Source: Cristatella mucedo (lineage: Eukaryota; Bryozoa; Phylactolaemata; Cristatellidae). Taken from it: DNA of 64,000 nt. The notes under the pieces are model-generated. The model saw nothing but the letters and a program-made list of their open reading frames with translations. It did not search any database and had not been told where the DNA came from. Position numbers and translations under genes: made by a program. Below are positions 22,045 to 49,442 of the stretch, one piece after another. How positions within the stretch are numbered: the stretch's first letter is position 1; every line of letters starts with the position of its first letter. The stretch spans positions 345,001 to 409,000 of the forward strand of contig WPIO01000109.1 of the NCBI GenBank assembly GCA_009760855.2, given 5' to 3'.

Positions 22045-23435
22045 CGACCGCATCTGATTGATCTATGTTTGTGGAAAAGACAGACGCCTTTTGGAGTTGC
22101 ATCTTCGGATCTGGCCATTAGTCGATTTCAGCGAGATCTCGGTCAAAGCAAACAGGTCGAGTGCGTCGTCACGAATCGTGCCGCCTATAATCAGTGGTTT
22201 ACTGTGCATTGAGCGAGCGATCCGAAGGCTAACTTCACGATCCTACGCCGGGACTGTAGTCGGCCTGATGGCCACCGAGTTAAAGTAATTCAAGGCAGTG
22301 CCGGACGGAGAGCCGGCGGAATCCAGGAGCCAATGCTGAAAGCAGTGAAAACTCGCCCGCTCGCCCCTCGATTCCTGCGAGTGGGATCCTTCGTGAGCGA
22401 TATTTCCCAGTCGCAAACCCACGGCGGCGGCAGCGGCGGCGGCGGCGGCAATCAGGAACGCATTTGCCCGAGCGTAACGATAATGGGCGATCCTATCTAG
22501 TCGTGAGGTCACTCAGATTCTGAGAAACTACAGCCGCAGCGCGCTCGCTCGTCGTGAAAGCGAAGGCTGGCGGTTCGTCGGGTGCGGCGAAGCGAAGGCC
22601 CGGGAGCCCGAGCGGCAGGAGTTTAGTTGTCCGGGCTGGCACGCCATCTTCTACGAGCCTTGCGGTCAAGCGGCGAACGGATGCGCTTTGAACATTCTGC
22701 ATCGGGGGGTGTTGGTTTAGTCGTTTAGATGTTGGAGCTTCGATGTGTGGAAATAAATTCTGCAGCGGACAAGGATGCGGCCAGGAGCTGCCTGCATTTT
22801 GGTGTCCGGAGACGAGACTGAGCGTGCGCGATTCAGTGCGCGCTGCTAGCCAGCGGGTCTCACTGGCCTGCGCTCGCGAGTGCTCCCTCGCTCGGTTTAC
22901 AACGCTGGCCTAATCGTTATGCTCGTTTTCGTTGCGCACTTGCCTCCGTGCACGTCTCTAATTGTCGGCACTGATTCGTTTGCAGGAGGTTGTAAAGCGC
23001 GGCGATATAAGTTAGGTTCTCCTAATGCGCCGCGAAAGCAACCTATTAGTTTCATTGTTACTTGCAGGAGAGCAGGCGCACGCAAGCGAAAATATTTCCA
23101 TAAAGGGCACGTCAGAGCGAGGCCGGTAGATCTCCTATAGCCCCGGCTTAGTGACGTAGGCGAGCCTCCGACCAGTGGATTACGAAATGACAGCCGCTGA
23201 CAGAATTCGTGCTGGCTATGAATGAATGGATTTAGTGGTATGCCAGAGCTAGATAGCTGTGCGGGCGTTGGATAATAAATGGCTGTGTCTGCCTAAGAGC
23301 AGCATGCTTGTGATGTGGGGCGTCAGGCTCTCGAAAAATAGAGCCTGTCAATTTTGTAACAAGAGCAAGTGAACCGTTTGAGATTATAGAACGTACAAGT
23401 AAAGTAAATGCTGGATTATTAAACTGCCTCATTTT
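22045..23435. other. Unassigned sequence, partly CpG-rich
   Basis: Includes a GGC triplet run at about 22425-22447 and CpG-rich DNA to about 22.9 kb. Frames are short and no domain is seen. Confidence 0.3.
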
Positions 23436-23565
23436 TATAGCAGCAGAAGAATCTTAGCAGCTGTTTCTTAGCTCTTCGGGTTCGACTCTGGGATCGCGAG
23501 CTCGAGTTCTGCAGTGGTGAGAGCTGTTAAGGCTCCTCGACGCTATATAAATGAGACTTGTAAAG
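23436..23565 (+). mobile_element. SINE-B-like remnant
   Basis: Holds GGGTTCGACTC (B box), 'GAGCTGTTAAGGCTCCTCGA' and CGCTATATAAATGAG in the SINE-B order. Diverged and missing parts of the body. Confidence 0.4.
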
Positions 23566-25200
23566 CATCCAACTTTCATTGGATAATAAAAAAAATTGCA
23601 TACTGTAGGACCAGAACCAAGGACCTAGGTGATAAATTACAATTATGAAATAGTGCTACTCTCGGTTATCTTCCTCAAAAAACTTAAAAATCTCTTTCTA
23701 GGCACTTTGCACATGCTTTACAGGAATTGTAAAGGAAGCAGCACGATCGTGTGGTTACTGGTAATACGCGCAGTCTCAAGATGGTTATACGTTAATATAA
23801 TATATATGCGTTAATACGGTTAGTGGTAGCATGCAAAGTTTAAGCAAGCAAATATGGCTAGTGGTAGCACGCACATCACTAGGACTCACAAGCATTGAAC
23901 GGACAAGTCACGAGGACTCAGCAAATGCCGCGAGAAACAAGTACCTTACACCAGGGCTACGACCGCAGGCGTTCTTGTGGCGCACGGATTTGAGATCTAG
24001 CTCCGGAAGAGGCTGCCATATTGTATTGGAGAAGCTACCGTGTGCTCAGAGAGGACCAGAGAGTCTTGCAGGCAGCGTGCGCCCTGCCGGCCTGGCGCTT
24101 CGCTCTCAGGAGAGACACTCCCCGAGGGCTTAGAGGGAGGACTCTGCTGGGGGGCAGTCCCGGCTATCCGCATCTTCGCATGCGGAACAGAATGTGTAGC
24201 GGCTGCTCTAAAGTAAAAGTAGAGATGAAGCTTTGGCGACAGCCTCATATATTCAGTGGCGAAAGAGGCACACCCCCCCCCCGGCACATGCTTCGGGCAG
24301 ACGATACCGTGGCGGTTATTAGGTATCGACTTTGCAGGTGCTTGGCGCAGGCGCTGGGCCTCTGACGGCGGAATGATGAGGTGCTTCTGGATTGAGTGAA
24401 GGCCAACATCAATGGAGTACAAAAGAGCGGAACGCGGGAGAGATCCAGCAGCTGCGATTAGCGGCGGGGTCAGCGTGCCCCAGCAGCAGCGGCGGCGGCG
24501 GCGGAGGAGGCGTGAGCCTCCCCCTCCCGCCGCCGGGTCAAGCGTAGGGCTGGTCAGTTAGCCACGTAGCCACCAGAGAGGAGGGAGGGTTACCTGCAGC
24601 AGCGATGGAGCCAGGATTGGGTGGGTGACGTGGGTGCACGGTACACGTGGTTGCAAGACTGGCGAGTGGTGAGAAAAATCACAGCGGCGTTTATTCGATA
24701 CGAGCCCGGCGGTTACTCGTCGACTGGCAGAAGGACAGGATTTCGTCGTCGGTGACGGTTGGCCGATTCAGCGGAGTCGTGTGAACATGGAGAGCCAGCT
24801 CACTTTCTGCTGTGGGCGCGGTACCCGCAGCAGGCTGTTCGATGCGATCGCCAGCGTCTCCTTATTTTAGCGGCAAATGACCACGTCTTTAGATGATATT
24901 ATCATGCAGCAGAGCTTCTCGCTAAAAACCTAAGCACTAAACTCTAAACCTCAGACCAGACGAATACGCTAAATCTATAAAAAAAAAACAATTTAATGCT
25001 CCCAAGCATAGTACTCAAAATCCTAAAGCCTGAGCTATAAAAATAGCCCAACAGCGTGTTTATTTAACGCAAATATGTACACCGACGCCGGCGATCGCGT
25101 TGAACAGCGTGCTATGGGCTCTGCGACCGTTGCAGAACGTGAGCCGGCTCCATGTTGCGTAAGCGACGCCGCACCGTCACGTGCGCTTCCTGCGCTTAGC
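23566..25200. other. Unassigned sequence
   Basis: AT-rich to about 24.0 kb, then mixed; a GGC/AGC triplet patch lies at about 24480-24515. No supported gene. The long frames at 23.8-24.4 kb have no recognisable motif. Confidence 0.3.
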
Positions 25201-25283
25201 TGGCGCGTCTCTCTCTCTCTCGCTTTCTGCGATCTGCTCACTCTCTGGCTCGCTGCGCCGTATCCATTTTGACACACATCCGC

Positions 25284-25310
25284 TCTCTCTCTCTCTCTCT
25301 CTCTCTCTCG
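25284..25310. repeat. (CT)n microsatellite, short
   Basis: Pure CT run on the plus strand, 5' of a CpG-rich patch at 25.33-25.73 kb that has no recognised gene. Confidence 0.9.
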
Positions 25311-25767
25311 CGATCCCGCTAGCGAGGCCCGCTAGCAACGAAAGGCCCCACGTCGACGCCCGCCGCTCGCCATTCGAGCGTTGGCTCAGGCGTCCAGCTC
25401 CAGGAATGCCGCTGACCGCGGGGGGGGGGGAGTGGTGGAGGGTATCAAGTGGCTCGCCACGTTCCACCCGCGGACCGGCAGCCGCCGCCGCCGCGACGGC
25501 TGGCCCAGCGCTGCGTGGGGCCCGACGCACCCGCCCGACGCGCGGCCGCGGCGCGTAAGCGTCCGGCTCCCAGGGCGGCAGCCGTGGGTGGGGGGCAGCA
25601 GGCCGCTCCTTGACCTTGACCTGGACAGCTTCCAGCGCGCTGCACGCTCAGGCTCTCGCCACGCCCCCGGCGCGCGCTCGCCCAGGATGCCCGGCGGCTG
25701 CGCGGTTCTTTCGCCGTCCCCGCTTCTCTTGGGGCGCTACGCAAGTGTCTTATAATTGTTATCATTA

Positions 25768-25842
25768 TTACTACTCCCAGCTGACGTCACTGGAGCCTGA
25801 TATGACATTTAAAAAGAAGCTAAAAGCGTACTGTTTATCGCC
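25768..25842 (+). mobile_element. LINE-A fragment, very short
   Basis: Encodes 'LEPDMTFKKKLKAYCL', matching the LINE-A C-terminal block 'PDxTTFKKKLKTHLF'. Confidence 0.6.
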
Positions 25843-25978
25843 TCGTAAAAGAAGCCCTCTTTTCGCCGCGGGGGGGGGGGCTAAGGTGCTCGCTCGCCAA
25901 TGATGAACGAGGTCAAGGTGCTCGCCCGGCGCTCGAGGTCAAGGTGTTCGAGCCCTGCTGCATGTGCAAAGCGCTGCC

Positions 25979-25982
<4 letters not shown>

Positions 25983-26023
<41 letters not shown>
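25983..26023. repeat. (TG)n microsatellite
   Basis: Pure GT run preceded by a short AT stretch. Confidence 0.95.
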
Positions 26024-26026
<3 letters not shown>

Positions 26027-26539
26027 AAATGAGTGTGCGTTTATAAATAAATGAGTGACTGTGTGCGTGTGTGCTTGTGTACACGAGCTGATCCAAGAGG
26101 TATGCGCTTAGTTGACACTCATAAGGCTCTGAGCCGCTCTGTGGCCTTGGCATTGGCATCTTGCTCGCCGCTACTATAGCTGCGAGAGCCTCCATCTCAA
26201 TAGCAAACTAGAAAGATAAAAAGACGGACTCAAAATGCATCCGACTGTTTGTCGTGAGAATCTCGACGCGCGATCACCGTTACAATACGCGTCGCATCGA
26301 AGCTTCAGTGAAGTACTTTCGGACCCGACGACCGTACTTTGGCCCCTTCTCTCTAGCATTGCATTCCCTGGCCATCGACGGCCATCGAGGCCTCATGCGC
26401 ACGAAGCGGCGACGGAGAGGAGATTTTAACGAAATCGGCCGTCGGCCGCTCGCTTGGCTTGCGACAGCTCGGCAGGGGACTTTGCGGGGGCCTTGGGCCA
26501 ACATCGGCGCGTCAGCCTGCGCGATTGCTGGCTCCGGGG

Positions 26540-27400
26540 ACCCAGCACGACGCCCCCTGCTCCTCGCTGTCCGACGCCTGCGCCTCGCTGTCCGACGCCA
26601 ACGTGAGCGCCACAAATGAGCTTTCACCGAGTCGACCCCGTTGAGACGTCGTCTGCTGCCGCCGCCACTGCAGTCAATCTCGGCGCGAGCGAGATTATCT
26701 AGCTCGGCCAATACAACTGCCACGTCTTCTCCTTCGCCCACCATGAAGGGGGCAATAACTGCAACCGCCGAGGGGCACCGCCGAGAACCAGCGTGCTTAG
26801 TGCTCCGACATACCTCCTAACGAGTGTCCCGACATGCTTTCGTCCTTGCATGAATTCGGTGCAATCACGTAATAAAAATATTTATATATTTATATATGTG
26901 TGTTTGTCCATGCATAAATATGAGTATATATATATATACATACATATAGGTATGCGTACATACCAACAAACGCACACGAGTGCGTGCGTCTCAGTGAGCA
27001 GTCGTACAGGACCATAGATAAATAACATTATCCCCATCAATGGGAAATGCTTCATTACTTCGCCTAGGAACCAATAACAAGTCAACAGTAAATATCGCTT
27101 ATAAAAATAACATCGCGGAACAAAGGACTGTAGAAAACGCGATTGCAAAGCTCGTGCTTATCACAGGCGCCCACCATTGCATGATCGGAGAGGGTCATCA
27201 GAGGTCAGAGCAGCGGCGGCGCCGAGGAGGCGATCCTCGCGCCAGTCGGCACGACCGATCGGCTAGTCGTCGCATCGGGACCAGTCGGTGACGTCGCTAG
27301 TAACGTTTCTTTTCTCGTACGCGTACCTACAATGAGAGCAGCGGCTGCAATTGAGAGCGAGCGATTGGCTGAACGCGCGGCCGCAGAGAGCGGAGCGAAG
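26540..27400. other. Unassigned sequence with TA-rich tract
   Basis: CpG-rich at 26.2-26.7 kb, then AT-rich with TA and TATG runs at 26878-26950. One weak microexon-like stretch at 26546-26602 is treated as a finding only. Confidence 0.3.
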
Positions 27401-27404
27401 GCGG

Positions 27405-27590
27405 TGAGCCGTGATGGCACACTAGTTAAGGCGGTTGCCTTCACGACCTCGCTCCCGAGGTCGTGGGTTCGATTCCTGCAGCGGGCGATTCTTTATCGCC
27501 ACGGCAAGCGGCGGTGATAGCCGTAAAGGTTCTTCTGTCGCTATACAAAAAGAGGCTATTTAATCAGCTAGGATTTATTTATTTATTTTT
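27405..27590 (+). mobile_element. SINE-B copy, best preserved
   Basis: A tRNA-like head with GTGATGGCACACTAGTTAAG (A box) and GAGGTCGTGGGTTCGATTCC (B box) is followed by GGGCGATTCTTTATCGCCAC, GGCAAGCGGCGGTGATAGCC, GTAAAGGTTCTTCTGTCGCT and ATACAAAAAGAGGC. This copy defines the family in the window. Confidence 0.8.
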
Positions 27591-27614
27591 TGAAGGCGAC
27601 GCTATAGAAGAGAC

Positions 27615-27662
27615 CTTTGCCCTCGCGGCCGAGCCGTGCATGGCTCGGCCGCGAGGGCAAAG
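27615..27662. repeat. Perfect inverted repeat, 21-bp arms
   Basis: The left arm at 27615-27635 begins CTTTGCCCTCGCGGCC. The right arm at 27642-27662 is its exact reverse complement, and the 6-base loop is GTGCAT. No T run follows, so it is not a classic terminator. Confidence 0.95.
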
Positions 27663-27744
27663 CAGCGAGGCGGAGCAGCGAGGGAGTTTGGCAGCGGTTC
27701 GAGGCCCGGCGGCGGAGCCACTTTTCTCGCTCCGACGGCGTGTC

Positions 27745-27930
27745 CTGGCCCCTGGGTCCTAGCCTAGGTGGTAAGGCGCTCCGCGCAGGATGACCCGCGT
27801 CGTCACGGGTTCGAGTCCAGCTGCAGACAGTCCTTTATTGCCTGCCGCAAAGCCGGGCGATAAGCCGCTTTAAGGCTCTTTTGCCGCTCCATGCAGTAAA
27901 TGAGGCGCTTGAATAGCTTGTCTTCGACGT
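27745..27930 (+). mobile_element. SINE-B variant
   Basis: CCTAGGTGGTAAGGCGCTCC (A box), CACGGGTTCGAGTCC (B box), then CAGTCCTTTATTGCC, 'GCGATAAGCCGCTTTAAGGC' and 'TCTTTTGCCGCTCCATGCAG'. It shares the body order with the copy at 27.4 kb but differs enough to be a subfamily. Confidence 0.65.
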
Positions 27931-28045
27931 ATTTACACTGTTGCTGGCCCAGCACGATTAGGATGTCGCGATTCCGAATGCGTCGAGAATCAAACTCGCA
28001 CGCTAGCCTCTCTGCGGAATACCGAATTCGTGACTCGAGATGTAC

Positions 28046-28196
28046 AATGATGGTCGGGCAGAAGCGGGCGATGGTCGGGTAGAAGCGGGCGACGATCGGG
28101 CAGAAGGAGGCGACGGTCGGACAGAAGCAGGCGATGGTCGGGCAGAAGCAGGCGACGGTCGGGCAGAAGCGGGCGACGGTCGGGCAGACGGAGAAT
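28046..28196. repeat. 21-bp minisatellite, about 7 units
   Basis: The unit is GATGGTCGGGCAGAAGCGGGC with small variants, head to tail. Since 21 is a multiple of three, it stays open and yields a 7-residue LPDRRPL-like repeat on the minus strand; no sign that this is a gene. Confidence 0.93.
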
Positions 28197-28199
28197 CGA

Positions 28200-28930
28200 T
28201 TCCTCGAGGCTAAATAGGCGATTGGACGGTTTCAGAAGATCGTTCCTATGAGCCCCAAGTCGGCCCCGATCGCCGGTGCAGTTGCAATGCTGCTGCAGCT
28301 GCTCCCAGTTACAAGCGCTCTGGTTACAGGTGCTTTGCCTACTGGAGCAGTCTGCTCCGCTCGCCAGAGACGTCCTGCCTATTATCGGCACCGTAGCGAG
28401 CGTTGAGTAAAGGAGGGGCCCAGGCCTCCGGCGCCGCGTATCCAGGCGGTCAATCGAGGCGAGGGCGCGGTCATCGGGCGAGCCTGAAGGGGGCGCACCG
28501 GGCTGGCTATGGGAGGAGACCGAACCCCTCTCGGTCGGTGCTCTCACTTATCATATATAGTTCTACCTCGGCGAGCGGGGTGGGGGCGGATCGGTCTTCT
28601 GCGGCCGACGGCTGCGGAGCAACGCCCACGCTGCTGTAGAGCGCTCGAGCGCCTCATAACCGGCATTTGATGGATCGGTTGCAGCCACATCGGTTGCAGC
28701 TCCTGCTCGCGGACAAGGCGAGCACATAATGGCGGCCGTTCGGAAAGCTACGCCGAATCATTCCTGTCATGTCATGCCAGGCATGCGATTCGTGCTTAAT
28801 CAGCCACATATTCAGCGCCAAGCACCTGTCTCCGAGCGCCAGCCCGTCTGTCGGCCAGTCGTCTCGCCCTCCTGTCCAGCCCATCCCTAAGTGCGTTGCA
28901 CGTGCGTGGACACAGGGCTACGTACTGAGC
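28200..28930. other. Unassigned sequence
   Basis: GC-moderate, with short frames only. The minus frame at 28654-28884 has no recognised domain. Confidence 0.3.
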
Positions 28931-28934
28931 CGGT

Positions 28935-29106
28935 CGCATGCGGCCGCCCTGGTTAGGCCCAGGAGTAAAGGAAGGCAGTCGCCTTTGATAATGACCGAGG
29001 TCAATGTGAATGCATCCGCTTACCGGGATCTTGGGCTCGAGCCCGGCAGCACATGTGAAACGCTTGGATAGAGATTCAGTTCTCTTAGGGAGTTATAAAA
29101 ATGAAT
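28935..29106 (+). mobile_element. SINE-A copy, diverged
   Basis: GGGATCTTGGGCTCGAGCCC (B box), GTGAAACGCTTGGATAGAGA, TTCAGTTCTCTTAGGGAGTT and ATAAAAATGAATTATA. The head is altered by an internal insertion. Confidence 0.65.
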
Positions 29107-29190
29107 TATATATATATATATATATATGCATTATATATATATATATATATATATATATGCATTATATATATAAATATATATATATAATCT
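29107..29190. repeat. (TA)n tract with two TATATGCAT interruptions
   Basis: Continues directly from the SINE-A tail, so it probably expanded from that tail. Confidence 0.93.
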
Positions 29191-29191
29191 G

Positions 29192-29290
29192 AAAATCTGA
29201 ACTAACGAAGAACGAGCGACCAGTTCGGGAATTACAAGAACCCGTCATTTGACCCTCGAAATGGACAAAAGCAACCCTTATAAATAAATA
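29192..29290 (+). repeat. Dispersed repeat R5, copy 1
   Basis: GAAAATCTGAACTAACGAAG, AACGAGCGACCAGTTCGGGA, then 'TTTGACCCTCGAAATGGAC'. It matches copy 2 at 30.56 kb over about 90 bases. Confidence 0.7.
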
Positions 29291-29299
29291 TATATATAT

Positions 29300-30300
29300 A
29301 TTTATATATAAGCTTTGGCAAGCACAGGGTTCCTAAGCACTTGCTAGCTTATCTCTGCTCTCCCTCCCCCGGCACTCGGCCGATCGCTGCTGCTTCCTCA
29401 GTTAGGCTAGCCCAGCGATAATTGCGGCGTTGCCGAGCAGCGGGAGCGAAGCTTTGCTTTGACTTGCTATTAGCCGCTCATGCTTCGGATGCTGTTTGCA
29501 GATGCGGTGGCCCCACCCTCTGGCCATCTACTTAGCACATCGGTCACGTTCAAGCGGCCGCGAACCACGATTGCCTAAATGCCAAGTTTGCAGGCAATCG
29601 CGGGCCAATCCGATACTCTGCACGTCGAACGCTGCGCCGGGCGCTGACAGCACCTACGAGATTCCAATTTGCATAGGCAATGAAATACTGGCTCGAAAGA
29701 GGCTGTCCGTCTCGCTTTATTTGCCTGGGCTTGTTCAGAAAGAAATTAATGCTAGTTTAAAATGCTGCAGCTACCGAGCCTGTTGCCCGACTGACGTTTG
29801 TGTCGCGTCTATGGCAATCTGCATTGCGTAGCTGTCTCCATTGCGGCTCCGCTGCAGACGACGAGACACGGAACTTACCTATTGCGCGTGCTTCGCTATC
29901 GTGTGAAGACAAAAATGGCAGCAGCCGGTGCAAACTCGAGATAAAAGTGAGGGAAAGATCAACATCGACCATCGCTATAGAGTTTGCTACAGCAGACAGA
30001 TGGCCCGTGGGGGACGGGGCGATGAGAGGAGTCCGTTTAAAAAAGGATAACATCCTTATGGTTTTAAGGCCCGGATGCAGCACGTGACTCACCCCACGAA
30101 CTCTTTGCACATCGTGACGACAGAGCCTGGACATCGGTAGTAGCGATACTGCGGCCGACGGAGAGGTACTTCTTTTGTTACCTTGGTGGTCCTGTAGCTG
30201 CTGCACTTCCTGTAGTAAAGGATCGCTATTCAGAACAGGTGCTGGTTCGCCGGATCGCGAGCTGGCAGCATGGCGGCTCAGGCAGACGAACAGCAGCAGC
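29300..30300. other. Unassigned sequence
   Basis: Unique-looking DNA. A minus-strand frame across 29757-30377 has 206 codons but mixes low-complexity and motif-free sequence; one part is discussed as a possible exon in the findings. Confidence 0.3.
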
Positions 30301-30309
30301 CCTTCACGA

Positions 30310-30372
30310 AGCAAGCAAGCAGGGCTGGGCAGGGCTGAGCTGGGCAGGGCTGGGCAGGGCTGGGCAGGGTAC
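30310..30372. repeat. 10-bp tandem repeat GGGCTGGGCA
   Basis: About six head-to-tail units with small variants on the plus strand. Confidence 0.9.
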
Positions 30373-30555
30373 CGCATTATCCCATGCCGATTAGCCCTCG
30401 CAAACAGAGCTTTATCGAATAGTTCGCCGAAGATTTGATGGGTCGAGGTTGCACGCGCGTACGTACAACGCGAACTGACGAGGCATCACGTGACCTCGCC
30501 TCTGCACGGGAGCCGCCCCGACGAATGCGAGCGATCGAAGCTGCAGCGACGTTCA

Positions 30556-30650
30556 AAGAAAATCTGAACTAAGGAAGAACGAGCGACCTGCGGTTCGGGA
30601 GCTACAAGAATCTGCCATTTGAGCCTCGAAATGGACTAAAGCAGCCTGGC
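30556..30650 (+). repeat. Dispersed repeat R5, copy 2
   Basis: GAAAATCTGAACTAAGGAAG, AACGAGCGACCTGCGGTTCG, then 'TTTGAGCCTCGAAATGGACT'. Second copy of the unit at 29.19 kb. Confidence 0.7.
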
Positions 30651-31164
30651 TGTGAACTGTGCCCCGATAATGGACTCAATCATATACTACCGACTTCCGG
30701 TGGGGTTTCGTGACAAAAGTGACAGCAAGCGTGACCCAAAAATATCTGTCGACTGTCTTTGACAGCTACCCGAATTATTCAGCCACTAAGATGGCTGAAT
30801 TATTTGGGCCATTAATATGACTTTTGCTAATAGTTAATGACTGATACCAGAGGCATATTGAGCGAGGACGGCAGGCTGCAGCCTTACCCAGTCAGCAGGT
30901 CAGGGGGTGCGCTGTCGCCAGCTCTTGTCGTCCGGGCGGGTAAAGGTCAGGGTTCAGCCTTGAAAGATCAGCCCCTTTAACGGGGCTCCTGGCTGGGCTT
31001 ATTCGGACGCACGTTGTCCTCACTTAGGCGAGAGCACCATGCATCACTGACTCGCCTGCCTTACTCCACTGCCTGCCTTACTGCTCTATTCCACCGGTAG
31101 CCAATGCTGGCAGAGCATCGACCTTGCCCTTCGGACCTGGCCTGGAATGACCATTTTCCTCTTA

Positions 31165-31265
31165 CCCTTGCTAAGCAAATGTAAAGCGCCTAGAGAGAGA
31201 CTGAGTTCTCTGAGGGCGCTTTATCAAGTGCATTATTACTATTATTATTATTATTATTATTAAGT
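31165..31265 (+). mobile_element. LINE-A 3' tail
   Basis: AATGTAAAGCGCCTAGAGAG, GAGTTCTCTGAGGGCGCTTT, ATCAAGTGCATTATTA and a TTA run. This is the 'CTTTATCAAGTG' tail form. The 250 bases before it may be related untranslated sequence. Confidence 0.75.
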
Positions 31266-31739
31266 AGGACCCCAGGCTCGGGAAAAGCATGCGACAGTAG
31301 CTCTAGTAGCGTGGCACCAGCAGCTCTAGTGGCATCGCGTAGATGCCGAACAAAGGACTGCTCTTTACAATAATGCCTGTGGCTCGGCTTCCTCGTTGAC
31401 CTCTTTGAACTACCCCTCGGCGACCCCCGACCCCGGGCCTGCCGGCGATGCTCTCATTTATATAAAGCCCGTCAGCGGCATCGGGTCTCTTAGCCACGAC
31501 AGACAGTGGGCGGACTCTTCAGCTCTACAGAAGCAGAAGTCAGAACTCAAAAAGAGTCGCAAAAGAATTAAGTGGAATGACTCGCTGTACTGACGTCACT
31601 CAACGAGCCTCCGCCGCAAGAGGCGTGAGAGGCGGAGCCAATCTGCCGACCCCGCGACCTGAATCCTAATTGGTACGTGCATACTGGACGATTTGAGAAC
31701 ACGACAGTGTCAGCATTTTCATCTGAGGGGCAGGGCGGC

Positions 31740-32015
31740 GAGACATGAAAAAATTTGTTATGCAGGGGCAAGATCCGCTAGATTTTCATGCAGGCGTGGC
31801 TTGACCCGAAACTAACGAGAAAGTATTTCAAAGTCGCTGTTGTCATTTGTCATTCAACACGAACTCGGCGGTTGCTCATCAGTGGAATTAAGACACAATT
31901 TCGTCGCTGGTGACGGTCGGGGGGGGTGGAGAGATGCAGAAATAGGGGCGGCCCACACTGTAGAGGCCATATGCTCCTTGCCCCCCCCCCCCACTGGGGT
32001 CCACCACTGACGACA
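31740..32015 (-). repeat. Dispersed repeat R3-like element with G/C runs
   Basis: Contains GGGGCAAGATCCGC and 'TTGACCCGAAACTAACGAGA', as in the copy at 46.65 kb (GGGGGCAAGATCTGC ... AGACCCGAGATTAA). The minus-strand end reads CAGTGGTGGACCCCAGTGGG followed by more G, the kind of terminus seen on many small non-autonomous DNA transposons. An 8-base G run and an 11-base C run lie inside. Confidence 0.45.
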
Positions 32016-32109
32016 GACATGACGGCTGAGTCGCACAGGCAGCAGCTGAGCACTCAGACATTTAAATGACAGTCCGTCATAACAAACTGAATAATGGAAA
32101 ATAAATTTT

Positions 32110-32195
32110 AAAACGCAAATCTAGCAGATTATAGCACCCTAAGAGAGCTTGATCTCTATTCCGGCACTTCACATATGCCACCTCTGTGAGGGATA
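32110..32195 (-). mobile_element. SINE-A 3' fragment
   Basis: Minus strand: GTGAAGTGCCGGAATAGAGA, TCAAGCTCTCTTAGGGTGCT, ATAATCTGC. Head missing. Confidence 0.55.
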
Positions 32196-32254
32196 TGTTT
32201 GGCACTGGATAGGACAGAAAGAACGAATACTACATGTCTTTCAAAGTGCTCACA

Positions 32255-32395
32255 CTTTCCAATCCAGGCCATGGGTTCAAGTAGTAGTGTAGCACGCAAT
32301 TTTCTTTGCCCGCTAGAAGCGGAAGTGATAGCCATTATGGCTAATCTGCCTGCTATGTAAATGAGGGTTTTAAATCAGCCTTGACCTTTACTTTA
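32255..32395 (+). mobile_element. SINE-B remnant
   Basis: CATGGGTTCAAGTAG (B-box-like), 'TTTTCTTTGCCCGC', GCGGAAGTGATAGCCATTAT, 'GCTATGTAAATGAGGGTTTT' and AAATCAGCC in SINE-B order. Confidence 0.5.
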
Positions 32396-32686
32396 CTGTT
32401 TACCTAGTCGGCTTCGACACTAAACCCGACGATATTCCATAGCTGAAAATATCACCATAGACACTCGTCGATTCACTGACTGGTCACGTAATCGGACTAT
32501 CTTAAATCAGGCATGCAGGCGATCTGATCGCAAAGACGTGGAAGGGTAAGAGTAAAATCTCTCCCAGCTCGGCATTCATCACGGTGGTTACCGATCAACT
32601 ACATACAGCCTTGCTAGCAGCAGCTGCTGTAGTTGCAGCAGCGGTTACAGCAGCAGTTATGGCAGCAGTTACATCAGCAGAAGCAG

Positions 32687-49442
<16,756 letters not shown>

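Noticed and set aside
27615-27662. Hairpin as a transcription terminator
   Set aside because: No T run follows and intrinsic terminators of this type are not expected in an animal genome.
28046-28196. 7-residue repeat protein on the minus strand
   Set aside because: It is a 21-bp minisatellite; openness follows from the unit length being a multiple of three.
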